A stretch of 64,000 nt of DNA, from contig NZ_CP029008.1 of the NCBI RefSeq assembly GCF_024585165.1, positions 6,663,434 through 6,727,433 on the forward strand. Direction: 5' to 3'. Under the pieces are notes generated by a model that saw nothing but the letters and a program-made list of their open reading frames with translations, ran no database searches and was not told the DNA's origin. Of this stretch, positions 37,986-47,570 are shown in pieces; position 1 is the first letter of the stretch, and each line of letters starts with the position of its first letter. The DNA is from Bradyrhizobium sp. WBOS07. Lineage in GTDB: Bacteria; Pseudomonadota; Alphaproteobacteria; Rhizobiales; Xanthobacteraceae. A program made the translations under genes and the position numbers.

Positions 37986-39121
37986 TCCCGATCGCTATGC
38001 CGCTGCTCGCGGACGAAGAGGCCGATGCCGCGCGCGCCGTCGTACTGTCGGGCTGGGTCTCGCAAGGTCCGCAGGTAGCTGCGTTTGAGGAAGAGTTCGC
38101 CGCACTTGTCGGGGCCCAGCACGCCTGCGCGGTCGCGAATTGCACGACCGCCCTGCAGCTCGCCTTGGCCGCGCTGGGCGTCGGCAGCGGGGATGAGGTG
38201 ATCACGGTCAGCCATTCCTTCATAGCAACGGCGAACGTGATCCGATATCAGGGCGCCACCCCTGTCTTTGTCGATATCGAGCCCGAGACATATAACTTGG
38301 ATTGCAATCGGCTGGCAGAAGCGATCACCGAGCGCACACGCGCGATCATCGCGGTCCATCAGATGGGCATGCCGTGCGACATGGCCGCGCTCGTGGCCGT
38401 GGCGCGTCGCCACGGGATCGCCCTGATCGAGGATGCGGCCTGTGCCGCGGGATCGCAGATCTGCATGAACGGGCAATGGGAAGCGATCGGCAAGCCGCAT
38501 GGAGACATTGCCTGCTTCTCCTTTCATCCACGAAAGGTGATCACAACAGGTGAGGGAGGGATGCTCACCACGTCCGATCCCGAGCTCGATCGCAAGTTCA
38601 GGTTGCTACGTCAACACGGGATGAGCGTCCCGGATATTGTGCGTCACGGCTCGCAGCGTGTCATTTTCGAAGAGTACGTCCTCGTCGGCTATAACTATCG
38701 AATGACGGATATGCAGGCCGCGATCGGGCGCAAGCAGCTCGAGCGGCTTCCGCAACTGATTGCGCGCCGGCGCGCGCTGGCATCGCGTTACGACCAATTG
38801 ATTGGGAATATAGAGGGGCTGCGGTTACCGTTCGAACCGGAGTGGGCGCGATCTAATTGGCAGAGCTACTGTGTGCGCTTGCCCGATCGATTGGATCAGC
38901 GGGCAACGATGCAATCGCTGCTCGACCAGGGCATCGCTACGCGGAGAGGCATCATGTGCTCGCATCGCGAGCCGCCGTACGCGGAGGCGAAGCCGTGCCA
39001 TGATCTACGACAATCCGAGCTTGCTCAGGATCACGCGATCCTGCTTCCACTTTATGCGCAGATGGGCTCAGCGGACCAGGAGCGTATCGCCGACGCGGTC
39101 AAGAATGAACTCGCCCGTTGA
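37982..39121 (+). CDS. second DegT/DnrJ-family sugar aminotransferase
   Basis: Same fold as the enzyme at 35,809 but a different subgroup: IPIAMPLLADEEADAARAVVLSGWVSQGPQVAAFEEEFA, CTTALQLALAALGVGSGDEVITVSHSF, LIEDAACAAGS, SFHPRKVITTGEGGM (catalytic Lys) and VGYNYRMTDMQAAIG. The SHSFIATAN-type start resembles enzymes making 4-amino or perosamine-like sugars. A GTG start overlapping TGA of the epimerase gene gives 379 residues. Together with the epimerase/dehydratase it suggests a 4-amino-sugar branch, by inference. Confidence 0.88.
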   Translation: MIPIAMPLLADEEADAARAVVLSGWVSQGPQVAAFEEEFAALVGAQHACAVANCTTALQLALAALGVGSGDEVITVSHSFIATANVIRYQGATPVFVDIEPETYNLDCNRLAEAITERTRAIIAVHQMGMPCDMAALVAVARRHGIALIEDAACAAGSQICMNGQWEAIGKPHGDIACFSFHPRKVITTGEGGMLTTSDPELDRKFRLLRQHGMSVPDIVRHGSQRVIFEEYVLVGYNYRMTDMQAAIGRKQLERLPQLIARRRALASRYDQLIGNIEGLRLPFEPEWARSNWQSYCVRLPDRLDQRATMQSLLDQGIATRRGIMCSHREPPYAEAKPCHDLRQSELAQDHAILLPLYAQMGSADQERIADAVKNELAR

Positions 39122-39141
39122 ACCTGGGCCATCGCGGCCGG

Positions 39142-40461
39142 TCAGGAATCGGTTTCCCGGGATACCTCACCTGCCGGATCCGGCGCCACTCTGACTGAAC
39201 AAGGGGTGGTCGCTCTTGCGGACAGCACCTGGGAGATTCGCGCCCGATCATTATCGTCCTCCGCGGAAGCCAAACCCATCCAACGCTGATATTTTCGCTG
39301 TATCTTATAGCGGGCAAGGCTGGCAGCACATCGACCGGCATCTGTCAGTCGGCGCCCGCGCGCAATCTTGCCGCGCAGTGCGCGCAGATAGGTTTGCTCT
39401 ATCGTCCTCGCCGCGTGTGCTAGGCTGAAGCGATTCTCCACCAGTCGTCGGCCGAAACTGCCAAGCTCCTGGCGAAGGGACGTTGAGACGAGAACGACCT
39501 CAAGAGCCGACCGAAGTGCATCGGGGCCGGCACCACGAGAGCCTCTTCCCAGCCCATACCAACCCTGCCGCAGGAATGTCGGCGCACTCTCAGGCGTCAA
39601 CAGCTCACTGAACCCGTCCTCTCCAATGACCACTAGCGGCTTGCCAAAAGCCATGCCGCGCAGCGCCGAACCACCTTGGCCGATAATGACATCCGCGGCA
39701 GCATAGCCGGGCCGAGGATCGGACATCTCGCCCACCAATATGACGGCGGTCCGGCCGAGTAGCGCATTGATTCTGGCCGCCCGCGCTTCGACGGTCGGGC
39801 GGGCCGGTCCATCACCTATGATCAATAACCGCACCGTAAGACCGTCGAGGTCCATTGCTCCGACGGCATCACACGCCGAGAGCAGGCCCTCCAGTTTCAG
39901 GTTCGGCACCAGCCGGCAGACCATCGCAATGACGATCTCATCAGGTCCGATATTCTGAGCGACGCGAAAACTCGTGCCATCGAGGAGGGGATGGTCAGAT
40001 TTCGTATCCACTGGCGGCTCGAGCAGGGTGACATCTTGATGTCCTGCAGCGACGGCAGCGCGGCGGATCATCTCCGTGCCCACGGTCAGGGGGACACTGC
40101 GAGGTAGGAAAGAGGGGACGGACATCGACATGACCGTTCCCACCACGGCAGTTCGCGTCGATAGTCCAACGTTCAGAAAAGCCTCGACTATTGGGGGCCA
40201 TTCGTGACCGTGCACCACGTCCACTCCGCCTCCGTTAACGATATTGCGGAGCATCTGGCTGACACGCGGCGAGGGGCGGGCTCGATGCCGGGGAATTTCG
40301 ATGTGTTCGAGGCCCGTCTCTCTTACCCTGTCCATAAGAGGCCCGGTCTCCGACGCCACAGTGACCTGATGGCCGAGGTCTCGGACCGCCTCGGCAAGCT
40401 GGACTGCGTTGAGCTGCGATCCACCCAGTTCCATGGAATGCGGATAGACCAGCACCTTCAT
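39142..40461 (-). CDS. family 4 glycosyltransferase (GT-B)
   Basis: N-terminal acceptor domain beginning MKVLVYPHSMELGGSQLNAVQLAEAV, with VDVVHGHEWPP. The C-terminal donor domain has MVCRLVPNLKLEGLL, LLIIGDGPARPTVEARA, LVGEMSDPRPGYAAADVIIGQGGSALRGMAFGKPLVVIGEDGF (the GT4 EX7E region is altered here) and RFSLAHAARTIEQTYLRAL. It is convergent with the aminotransferase gene, 20 nt apart, so it has its own promoter, at the AT-rich spacer to its right. Confidence 0.88.
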   Translation of the reverse strand: MKVLVYPHSMELGGSQLNAVQLAEAVRDLGHQVTVASETGPLMDRVRETGLEHIEIPRHRARPSPRVSQMLRNIVNGGGVDVVHGHEWPPIVEAFLNVGLSTRTAVVGTVMSMSVPSFLPRSVPLTVGTEMIRRAAVAAGHQDVTLLEPPVDTKSDHPLLDGTSFRVAQNIGPDEIVIAMVCRLVPNLKLEGLLSACDAVGAMDLDGLTVRLLIIGDGPARPTVEARAARINALLGRTAVILVGEMSDPRPGYAAADVIIGQGGSALRGMAFGKPLVVIGEDGFSELLTPESAPTFLRQGWYGLGRGSRGAGPDALRSALEVVLVSTSLRQELGSFGRRLVENRFSLAHAARTIEQTYLRALRGKIARGRRLTDAGRCAASLARYKIQRKYQRWMGLASAEDDNDRARISQVLSARATTPCSVRVAPDPAGEVSRETDS

Positions 40462-40597
40462 GCGAGAGGTTCTCCGAGTGTCGCGCCATAATAATCCAAA
40501 ATTAAATCACAATAATCTCGACCAATCCAATTTTATTATATACTCTGCGCTTTATTAAATCTGGAAATGGCTGGACGCCTCCACCGAGATCCCGGCA
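40462..40597. promoter_or_regulatory. divergent promoter region with AT-rich island
   Basis: Positions about 40,487-40,562 are AT-rich (ATAATAATCCAAAATTAAATC, TTTTATTATATACTCTGCGC, TTTATTAAATC). They divide the minus-strand glycosyltransferase from the plus-strand operon that starts at 40,598. Confidence 0.45.
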
Positions 40598-42157
40598 ATG
40601 AACGAGCATGCTGCCCAGCATTTGACGAGCTCAACCAGCGGTACCGCGGCCCGCGTGCTGGTCGCGATTGCAAGCCATGGAACGTCGAATGACCGCTACC
40701 TCGAGCGGATCATTAGAGAGTACAGGTCGATGTCTTGCGCCATTGATATCGTGGTGTTGTCTAACATCGACAAGGGCCCGACAGCCGGGGCGGAATGCAT
40801 CGTTGGCATGCCAACCAAGGACCCATGGTCCCTGCCGTTCGCACACAAGAAACTCTTCGTGGAACGTCATGACCAGTACGATCTGTTCATCTATTCTGAA
40901 GACGATATTCTGATCACAGAGAAGAACATCCGTGCCTGGCTGGATGTAACGTCGGTTCTGCCTGAAGACGAAGTAGCCGGGTTTCTGCGGGTTGAATTCG
41001 CTGAAGACGGCCAGCGCAATTACCCTGACATCCACGCTCACTTTCACTGGGATCCCTCATCGGTCAGATGGCGCGGCGACTATATTCTGGCGCATTTTAC
41101 CAACGAGCACGCCGCTTGCTTTGCTCTCACCCGGGAGCAGCTGGGCAAGGCGCTGCGTTCGGGCGGCTTCGACGTAGCTCCGCATCAGGGGAGGTATGAT
41201 CTCGCCTGTTCGGCTGCCACGGATCCATACACCCAATGTGGTCTGAAGAAGCTGGTGCCAATCTCGCACCTGGAGGATTTCACGGTCCATCACCTCACCA
41301 ACCGGTATGTCGGCCGGATGGGGGTCGGGCTGGACGAACTTGGCAGGCAGAAGGAGATTCTGCTGGAGATCGCGCACGGCCGTCGCCTACCTTACTCGCT
41401 GCTTCCAACGGAGACGCGCCTTCGTCGCGCAAGGTTTTCCAAGAACTATTACGAATCCGAATCCGAGGAGTTGATCTCCCTCGTGCCGGCATCGGCGCGC
41501 AGCGTTCTCTCACTCGGTTGTGGCTCTGGCAGAACAGAAAGGCGGCTGCAAGCGCGAGGTCTGCATGTCGCGGCGATCCCTCTGGATCCGGTCATTGCGG
41601 CTGGGCCTGCCAGCGACGGGATTGAGATGATCTACGCCGATCTGGATAGCATCGATTCCGATCGCGGCGCCTACGATTGCATTCTCTGCCTCAACCTGTT
41701 GCATCTGGCTCCGGATCCGCGAAAGTTGCTTCGGAAGCTGCAGACGTTCATGCACGAGCAGTCGATAGCAGTGATCCAGATGCCCAACACGCTGTCCCCC
41801 AGGGGCATTCGTTCTTATCTCGGAGCGGGTCTCCAATCCGGGCGGCGCAGCGGCTACGACGCTGCCGGCGCTCATTTTGCTTCGGCGCGCAGGCTGGCGA
41901 GGTGGTGCACCGACGCGGGGTTGCGAATTGAGAAGATGTTCGGAATTCCAGCGGATCGTGACGATGGATTGTTCGGCATGACTTCTAGGCTGAGCGCCTT
42001 CGCACCGGAATTCCTTTTGCTTGGCCTTGCGGCTTCGATCGTCGTCACCGCCTCGGGCGGGATGCCAAATGACGACGAGACGACCGTATTTGCTGGCCTT
42101 CAGGATCAGGGAGCCGAGATGGAGGGTCACCGTTTCGGTCAAAATGGACCGATTTAG
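40598..42157 (+). CDS. putative glycosyltransferase fused to SAM methyltransferase (519 aa)
   Basis: Residues ~15-270 resemble a GT-A-like enzyme (RVLVAIASHGTSNDRYLERIIREYRSM, then a YDLFIYSEDDILIT acidic motif in place of DXD). Residues ~300-470 are a class I SAM-dependent methyltransferase: SVLSLGCGSGRTERRL as the SAM-binding glycine loop, YDCILCLNLLHLAPDPRKLLRKL, and IQMPNTLSPRGIRSYLGAG. The two halves share one frame with no stop or frameshift between, so a bifunctional enzyme that adds and methylates a sugar is likely. No ribosome binding site is obvious before the ATG. Confidence 0.75.
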   Translation: MNEHAAQHLTSSTSGTAARVLVAIASHGTSNDRYLERIIREYRSMSCAIDIVVLSNIDKGPTAGAECIVGMPTKDPWSLPFAHKKLFVERHDQYDLFIYSEDDILITEKNIRAWLDVTSVLPEDEVAGFLRVEFAEDGQRNYPDIHAHFHWDPSSVRWRGDYILAHFTNEHAACFALTREQLGKALRSGGFDVAPHQGRYDLACSAATDPYTQCGLKKLVPISHLEDFTVHHLTNRYVGRMGVGLDELGRQKEILLEIAHGRRLPYSLLPTETRLRRARFSKNYYESESEELISLVPASARSVLSLGCGSGRTERRLQARGLHVAAIPLDPVIAAGPASDGIEMIYADLDSIDSDRGAYDCILCLNLLHLAPDPRKLLRKLQTFMHEQSIAVIQMPNTLSPRGIRSYLGAGLQSGRRSGYDAAGAHFASARRLARWCTDAGLRIEKMFGIPADRDDGLFGMTSRLSAFAPEFLLLGLAASIVVTASGGMPNDDETTVFAGLQDQGAEMEGHRFGQNGPI

Positions 42158-42216
42158 TGCAGCTTAACATTGAATGTATCCGATAAAATGACAGAAAATC
42201 ACGAAACGAGAGATCG

Positions 42217-43386
42217 ATGATTCCGGTCAGGGCGACGACGATCGGTGATCGGCTGGCCGTCCTTTCGGCCCGAGGGCCCGGCTTTGATCAAATTCGACTT
42301 GCGGCCGCACTCGTGGTGGTTGGTCACCATGCTTGGTGGGGAGTGAACGACGTCCTTTATCGGTTCAGCGGTGGGTTCATCCAGCTTGGTTTATTTGCAG
42401 TCATCATCTTCTTTTGCGTCAGCGGCTTCCTGCTGGCGCCTGGCCTAGCCCGATCCGGCGATCTCATCCGGTTCGGCGTAAACAGGGCGTTGCGCATTCT
42501 GCCTGCACTGTTCGTCGTCGTCATCACGTCCATGTTCGTGCTGGGGCCAGCCCTGACGACTTATTCCCTGGCAGAATACTTCGGTAGCGCCGAGCTATAC
42601 TTGTATCTGAAGAACGTTCTCACCCTGATGTCTCACTACCTGCCCGGCGTGATGCGGCATGGACAGGAGGTGCAGGTCAATGGACCGCTATGGACGCTCA
42701 ATGTCGAAGTCTGGTCATATGCGGTGCTGGCGGCGCTGAGCGTGGCCGGCTTTCTCCGCCGACGTGTGCTGACGGTGATCAGTTTCGCTCTGGTCTATCT
42801 CGCCTATGTTGGGCTGGCGCTCTCGCCATCGCTGCGTGCCGCCTGTCCGCAACGGCTCTTGGATTTCATCGGTCTCTTCGTCTACTTCATCGCCGGTACG
42901 AACCTCTACCTCTACCGTCAAACTATCCCGTTCTCCGGAATCGGGGCCGCAGTCGCCTCGGGATTCGCGTTGATTGGTCTTGCCAGCGGGATGGGTGCGG
43001 TGGCGCTGCCGCTGTGTGTACCGTACGTCGTAGTCTATCTCGGGCTCTCCGAGGTCACCAGCCGAGTGCCACTCAAGCACGATCTGTCCTACGGGGTATA
43101 CCTGATCCATTCACCGGTCATATTGGCATTCCTGACGTTCTTTGATCTCGCAACCGGCTTGTCGCTGGCCTTGCTAGCGGGATCGGTAACTCTCGTTCTG
43201 GCGTATGCCTCCTGGCGATTTGTCGAAGCGCCGGCGCTGAAGCAAAAGGCGTCGGTTTCGCGTTGGGTGTCGTCGCACATTGCACGCGCAGGCAGCGGAC
43301 GACGCGCTGAGAGTCACCCGGCCGCGCACCTTCATGAGCGGAGCAAAAGTCTGACAGGAACAATTGGGGCCGGCGCAGCGGAGTGA
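42217..43386 (+). CDS. acyltransferase family 3 (OafA-like) membrane protein
   Basis: It O-acetylates sugars in the inner membrane. The family start FDQIRLAAALVVVGHHAWWGV (Arg and His of the conserved R..A...V...H) is present. About ten hydrophobic segments follow, with FFCVSGFLLAP, NRALRILPALFVV and GPLWTLNVEVWSY typical of the group. At 389 residues it has the usual length without the SGNH tail. It probably adds acetyl groups to the EPS repeat. Confidence 0.92.
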   Translation: MIPVRATTIGDRLAVLSARGPGFDQIRLAAALVVVGHHAWWGVNDVLYRFSGGFIQLGLFAVIIFFCVSGFLLAPGLARSGDLIRFGVNRALRILPALFVVVITSMFVLGPALTTYSLAEYFGSAELYLYLKNVLTLMSHYLPGVMRHGQEVQVNGPLWTLNVEVWSYAVLAALSVAGFLRRRVLTVISFALVYLAYVGLALSPSLRAACPQRLLDFIGLFVYFIAGTNLYLYRQTIPFSGIGAAVASGFALIGLASGMGAVALPLCVPYVVVYLGLSEVTSRVPLKHDLSYGVYLIHSPVILAFLTFFDLATGLSLALLAGSVTLVLAYASWRFVEAPALKQKASVSRWVSSHIARAGSGRRAESHPAAHLHERSKSLTGTIGAGAAE

Positions 43387-43454
43387 AATGACACCAGCAC
43401 CCGATCTCGGGCCGAAGCGATAGCGCGACGAGCGGCGAAAGGAGCGAAGCGGCT

Positions 43455-44459
43455 ATGTGCAGCGCATACCATGATGATGAACGTCAGGGAGTGGATCGGC
43501 AGCTGGATCTCTCCATCATTGTCGTGAGCTACAATACCCGCGAGATGACGCTCGACTGTTTGGCATCGATCGACGCGGAGACGGTGGCGGTGAGCTATGA
43601 GGTGATCGTCGTCGACAACAACTCTTCCGACCAGTCGGCTGCCGCAATTGCGCGCCAGTTTCCAGACGTTAAGCTCTTTACCCTAGACAGTAATGTGGGC
43701 TTTGCGCGCGCCAATAATCTGGCTGCAAAACAGGCGCGGGGCCGACGATTGCTCCTACTCAATCCTGACACCATTATTCTCGATCGCGCGATCGATCGTC
43801 TTTTGGAGTTCGCCGACGCGAATGCTTCCTTTCACGTCTGGGGCGGCCGCACTGTCTTTCCGGATGGCAGCCTCAATCGCACCTCGTGCTTTCGAAGAAT
43901 CAGTCTGTGGAATTTGTTGTGCTTTGCGCTGGGGCTTACCTACTTCGGTCGTCGCAATCCGATTCTCAATTCCGAGGCCTATGGCGGTTGGGACCGAGAT
44001 TCCTCGCGGCATGTCGACATCGTTACGGGGTGTTTTCTGCTGATCGACCGACCGCTGTGGGAGAGACTCGGCGGGTTCGACCCCACCTTTTTCATGTACG
44101 GAGAGGAAGCGGACCTTTGCCATCGCGCACGATCGCTCGGTGCGCGGCCTGCGATCACGCCTGAGGCGACCATTGTCCACTATGGCGGAGCATCGGACGT
44201 CGTGCCCGTCGACAAAAGAGTGAAGGTGTTCAAGGGGAGAATTACCCTGATCAACCGCCACTTTGGCTGGCCCGCGCGGGCGATCGGGCAAGCGTTGCAC
44301 CTGATCGTGCCGCTCACACGCTGGTACGGCTACAGGATGGCAGCCGCGTTGGCGCGCAATGCGGAATGGCAGGAGAATGCGGTGTACTGGGAAGCCGTCT
44401 GGAGGCGTCGGCGAGAGTGGGTTGGCGGTTACGAGGTACAGAGAGCCGAACCGGCATGA
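43455..44459 (+). CDS. family 2 glycosyltransferase, rhamnosyltransferase-like
   Basis: LSIIVVSYNTREMTLDCLASI, VIVVDNNSSDQS, NVGFARANNLAAKQARGRRLLLLNPDT and VTGCFLLIDRPLWERLGGFDPTFFMYGEEADLC place it in the WbbL/RfbF group, many of which transfer L-rhamnose from dTDP-rhamnose. This fits the rfbCBDA genes in the same locus. There is a short basic C-terminal tail. Linkage and acceptor cannot be read. Confidence 0.9.
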   Translation: MCSAYHDDERQGVDRQLDLSIIVVSYNTREMTLDCLASIDAETVAVSYEVIVVDNNSSDQSAAAIARQFPDVKLFTLDSNVGFARANNLAAKQARGRRLLLLNPDTIILDRAIDRLLEFADANASFHVWGGRTVFPDGSLNRTSCFRRISLWNLLCFALGLTYFGRRNPILNSEAYGGWDRDSSRHVDIVTGCFLLIDRPLWERLGGFDPTFFMYGEEADLCHRARSLGARPAITPEATIVHYGGASDVVPVDKRVKVFKGRITLINRHFGWPARAIGQALHLIVPLTRWYGYRMAAALARNAEWQENAVYWEAVWRRRREWVGGYEVQRAEPA

Positions 44460-44490
44460 GGGCGTGGGGGTGCGGCAGGTGAGAAGAACG

Positions 44491-45441
44491 ATGAGATTCA
44501 ATAGCGCAGCGGGACCGTGGCGAGTGGCCGGAGAGCATGCGTTTGGGCGCAAGCGTGCTGGGAGCGAAATTGTGCTCTACGCTGCACGTATGGCAGCTGC
44601 GGTCGCAGCGCTCCAAATCCCGGCCGGTGTGGTAGCTGAACCGAATAACCCGTCAAAGCCGGCATTCGCCTCCGAATGGCCGGACGCAAGCAACACGGGG
44701 CCGCCTCGGGATCTCAAGCTGAAGCCATCAGGTCCGCTCACGATTGCCGTCGCCGGCACGACAATTTCGGGACTGGACATTCAGGGCGGCGTAACGGTCA
44801 ACGCCGACAACGTGACGATCGAGACGTCCCGCATCTCGGCCAAAGCGTGGGCCGTCATCAAGATCGATCCGCATCGGACAGGAATTGTCGTCAGGGATTG
44901 CTCGATCGACGGTCTGGGTGCCGGTCCCGATGGCAATGGAAACCAGGGCATCATGGGACAGGGCACGTTCCAACGTAACAATATCTTCAATGTCGAGAAT
45001 GGGATCGTGCTGACCGGAAAGGACAATTTGATCGAAGGCAATTTCATTCACGATCTCAATGCCGGCGGGGCACCACACTACGACGGTATCCAGATCGATG
45101 GCGGCATCTCGGACACGGTCATCCGGCACAACACGATCATCAATTCGCACGGCGCGGCCGGCGCTATCATGATCGACAATGAGTTTGGCCCGGTTTCCAA
45201 TATCGTCATCGAAGGCAATCTTCTCGCCGGCGGCAGCTATACGATCTATTCGGACGGGAAGTTCAACGACAATCCGATCTCGAATGTTTCAATCACCGAC
45301 AATCACATCGGTTCCGGACAGTATGGGCCCACCCTGTTTCGGAAAAATCGGCCGACCTATCTTCGAAATGCGACTGACGGCTGGCACCTGGTCCGCAATC
45401 TGAACTTTGGCAAAGTCGCGGCGCAGGAGGCAATCAGATGA
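44491..45441 (+). CDS. secreted right-handed beta-helix protein (316 aa)
   Basis: The N-terminus has a positively charged start and a hydrophobic stretch ending PAGVVAEP at about residue 55, compatible with a signal peptide. The rest is parallel beta-helix repeats (NNIFNVENGIVL, NLIEGNFIHDLN, HYDGIQIDGG, TVIRHNTIINS, NIVIEGNLLAGG), as in pectate-lyase-like and glycan-processing proteins. It sits between a glycosyltransferase and the polymerase gene, so it may trim or modify the polysaccharide. Its helix is closely similar to the first 250 residues of the protein at 48,254. Confidence 0.8.
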   Translation: MRFNSAAGPWRVAGEHAFGRKRAGSEIVLYAARMAAAVAALQIPAGVVAEPNNPSKPAFASEWPDASNTGPPRDLKLKPSGPLTIAVAGTTISGLDIQGGVTVNADNVTIETSRISAKAWAVIKIDPHRTGIVVRDCSIDGLGAGPDGNGNQGIMGQGTFQRNNIFNVENGIVLTGKDNLIEGNFIHDLNAGGAPHYDGIQIDGGISDTVIRHNTIINSHGAAGAIMIDNEFGPVSNIVIEGNLLAGGSYTIYSDGKFNDNPISNVSITDNHIGSGQYGPTLFRKNRPTYLRNATDGWHLVRNLNFGKVAAQEAIR

Positions 45442-45520
45442 AGCGCCCGCACGTGCCTGGCCAACCGGACAGTCTGCCGGACCTGATGGGCTGCTTCAGC
45501 CCCTTCGGGGAGATCGCCTC

Positions 45521-46816
45521 ATGAGCTATCCCAGCGATGCTTTCGTTGCGGGGGACGCGCGAATTCGCGCGACGGGGGCGGGGGTCCGATCGACCATTCC
45601 TCATCGCATCAGTTGGGCCGTCCCCCTCCTTCTCATGGGCATCGTCTTGCCATCGGGGCTGCAGGTGCTGATTGCGGGCGCAAAGCTAACGCCGACCAGG
45701 ATAGCCCTCATACTCCTGCTGATGCCGGCGCTTGCGCAGTTATTGCAGCCCACCCGGCGGCTCCTGCTGTCGGACGGGTTGGCGGGGATGCTTGCGCTCG
45801 CCATGGTGGGAGCGGCCGCCTATGCCGCCGGACCTCAATCGGCGTTCTCCGCCGTTGCAGAGGCCCTCGACTTTGTTGGAGCATATTTTGTCGCGCGAGC
45901 CTTCGTTCTGGAGCCGCCGGCGGTCCAGCAGTTCATTCGTCTGGTCAAGGCATTCACGGCAATTGCGATATGCGTTGCGGTAGCGGACGTGTTGACGGGG
46001 CATTGGATCGTTCGCGAGATCATGGCGACACTCCTACCGCAGCCTGACGCCTTTGTGGACGACGGCAAGTCGAGTGCAGATGGAGTGCGGGCGGGTCTGC
46101 GGCGCGCAATAGCGACATTCGACCATCCAATTCTCTACGGCGTTTTCTGTTCGTTGGCTGCCGCCATCGTGCTGTTCTCGACCGCGAGCCCCATCAAGCG
46201 TCTTTCGTGGGCATGTCTATGTTCCTTCGGCGGATTGCTGTCGCTATCTTCGGCCGCCGTCATGGGGATGGTCCTCGTCGTGTCGAGCTACGGCTACGAC
46301 CGGTTGTTGTGTCGCTTCCCCTGGCGATGGCATCTGCTTTGGACCGGGGCGGGCATGTTCCTGGTTGCCGTCACTGCCGTGACAAACAATCCTCTCAGCT
46401 GGCTGCTGTCTCACGCGACGCTGGAGCCTCAGACTGGATTCTATCGCCTCATGATCTGGGACGCAGTCTCCGCGCAGGTGTGGCAGTCGCCGCTGACCGG
46501 AGCGGGATTCGTGACGTTCGGCTATTATCTGCTCGACCGAACCGTCGACAGCGTGTGGCTCGTCACGAGCCTGCATTACGGCATACCGGTCACCATGCTC
46601 CTTATCGTTCTAAATCTCTCGGCGATGCTGCCCGTGCCCGGACTTCGTTCGACCGAAATTCAAAGGGGCTTCACGATCGCCTGCATGGTCTTCCTGTTCA
46701 CAGGTTTGACGGTGCATTTCTGGAACTACATGTGGACGTTCTGGGGCGTTTGCATCGGAGTGCGTGCTTCGCTCAGGGAATGGCAGATGTTGGGAGGGCA
46801 AGATGAACAATTTTGA
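45521..46816 (+). CDS. wzy: Wzy-type polysaccharide polymerase
   Basis: A 431-residue polytopic protein with about eleven hydrophobic segments. It has a large periplasmic loop after TNNPLSWLLSHATLEPQTGFYRLMIWDAV (the R...W and WQSPLTGAGF part is typical of O-antigen polymerase/ligase proteins). It joins repeat units on the lipid carrier at the periplasmic face. GGGGAG precedes the ATG at 45,521; the reading upstream to 45,407 overlaps the beta-helix gene and is unlikely. Confidence 0.85.
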   Translation: MSYPSDAFVAGDARIRATGAGVRSTIPHRISWAVPLLLMGIVLPSGLQVLIAGAKLTPTRIALILLLMPALAQLLQPTRRLLLSDGLAGMLALAMVGAAAYAAGPQSAFSAVAEALDFVGAYFVARAFVLEPPAVQQFIRLVKAFTAIAICVAVADVLTGHWIVREIMATLLPQPDAFVDDGKSSADGVRAGLRRAIATFDHPILYGVFCSLAAAIVLFSTASPIKRLSWACLCSFGGLLSLSSAAVMGMVLVVSSYGYDRLLCRFPWRWHLLWTGAGMFLVAVTAVTNNPLSWLLSHATLEPQTGFYRLMIWDAVSAQVWQSPLTGAGFVTFGYYLLDRTVDSVWLVTSLHYGIPVTMLLIVLNLSAMLPVPGLRSTEIQRGFTIACMVFLFTGLTVHFWNYMWTFWGVCIGVRASLREWQMLGGQDEQF

Positions 46817-47570
46817 CGTGGCACCATCGTCGACTGGAAGCATCAAGGGACGATTGCGCCCCTATGTCTGGTCATTGCGCAGCGGGCTACGGACGATCCG
46901 CTTCCTGTTCGGACGATTCGAGAGGTCTTGTCCGGTATGCGGGTATCGCGGCCGCTTCTTTGCGTACGCAAATCCGCTGGCATTGGGGATCAACTTCGAC
47001 TCGCTCTGTCCGAACTGTCTGTCACACGAGCGGCACCGGTTGTTGGCGCTCTGCGACGCCGAGCAGAACTTGTTTACGGGAAAGGATATCCTTCACTTCG
47101 CGCCCGAAGCAGGTGTTACGAGGTACATAAAGGCGAGGAGGCCGCGCAGCTATCTCACCTGTGAATTCGGCGGTAGCGGCGCTGATCTCGACATCAACAT
47201 CGAAAAGATCGATCTCGAGGATAACAGGCTCGATTTGATCATCTGCTGCCACATCCTGGAGCACGTGAATGATCGCCTGGCAATCCCCGAACTATTCCGG
47301 ATCCTGCGCAAGAGGGGCACCTTGGTCGCGATGATCCCGCTCATTGAAGGGTGGCAGGAGACGTTTGAGGATCGGTCGAGGCAGAGAACAGTAGAGGATC
47401 GGATCCTGTACTTCAATCAGCATGATCACGTCCGCTTTTTCGGTCGTGATTTCCGGCGCCGCCTGGAACGTGCGGGCTTCGTCGTCGATGAATATACCGC
47501 GGTCGAGCCGCAAGTCGCGCAATATGGGCTTATCCGGGGTGAGAAAGTATTTCTGTGCCGGAAGGCTTAG
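46803..47570 (+). CDS. class I SAM-dependent methyltransferase with zinc-ribbon start
   Basis: Residues ~40-80 contain CPVCG and a later CPNC.SHERHR, a zinc-ribbon-like insertion seen in sugar methyltransferases of polysaccharide loci. The Rossmann core follows with ILHFAPEAGVTRYIK, LDLIICCHILEHVNDRLAIPELFRIL and GTLVAMIPL. GGGAGG lies 6 nt before the ATG, and the gene overlaps the end of wzy by 14 nt. It probably methylates a sugar or a chain end. It is the last gene of the operon. Confidence 0.88.
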   Translation: MNNFDVAPSSTGSIKGRLRPYVWSLRSGLRTIRFLFGRFERSCPVCGYRGRFFAYANPLALGINFDSLCPNCLSHERHRLLALCDAEQNLFTGKDILHFAPEAGVTRYIKARRPRSYLTCEFGGSGADLDINIEKIDLEDNRLDLIICCHILEHVNDRLAIPELFRILRKRGTLVAMIPLIEGWQETFEDRSRQRTVEDRILYFNQHDHVRFFGRDFRRRLERAGFVVDEYTAVEPQVAQYGLIRGEKVFLCRKA

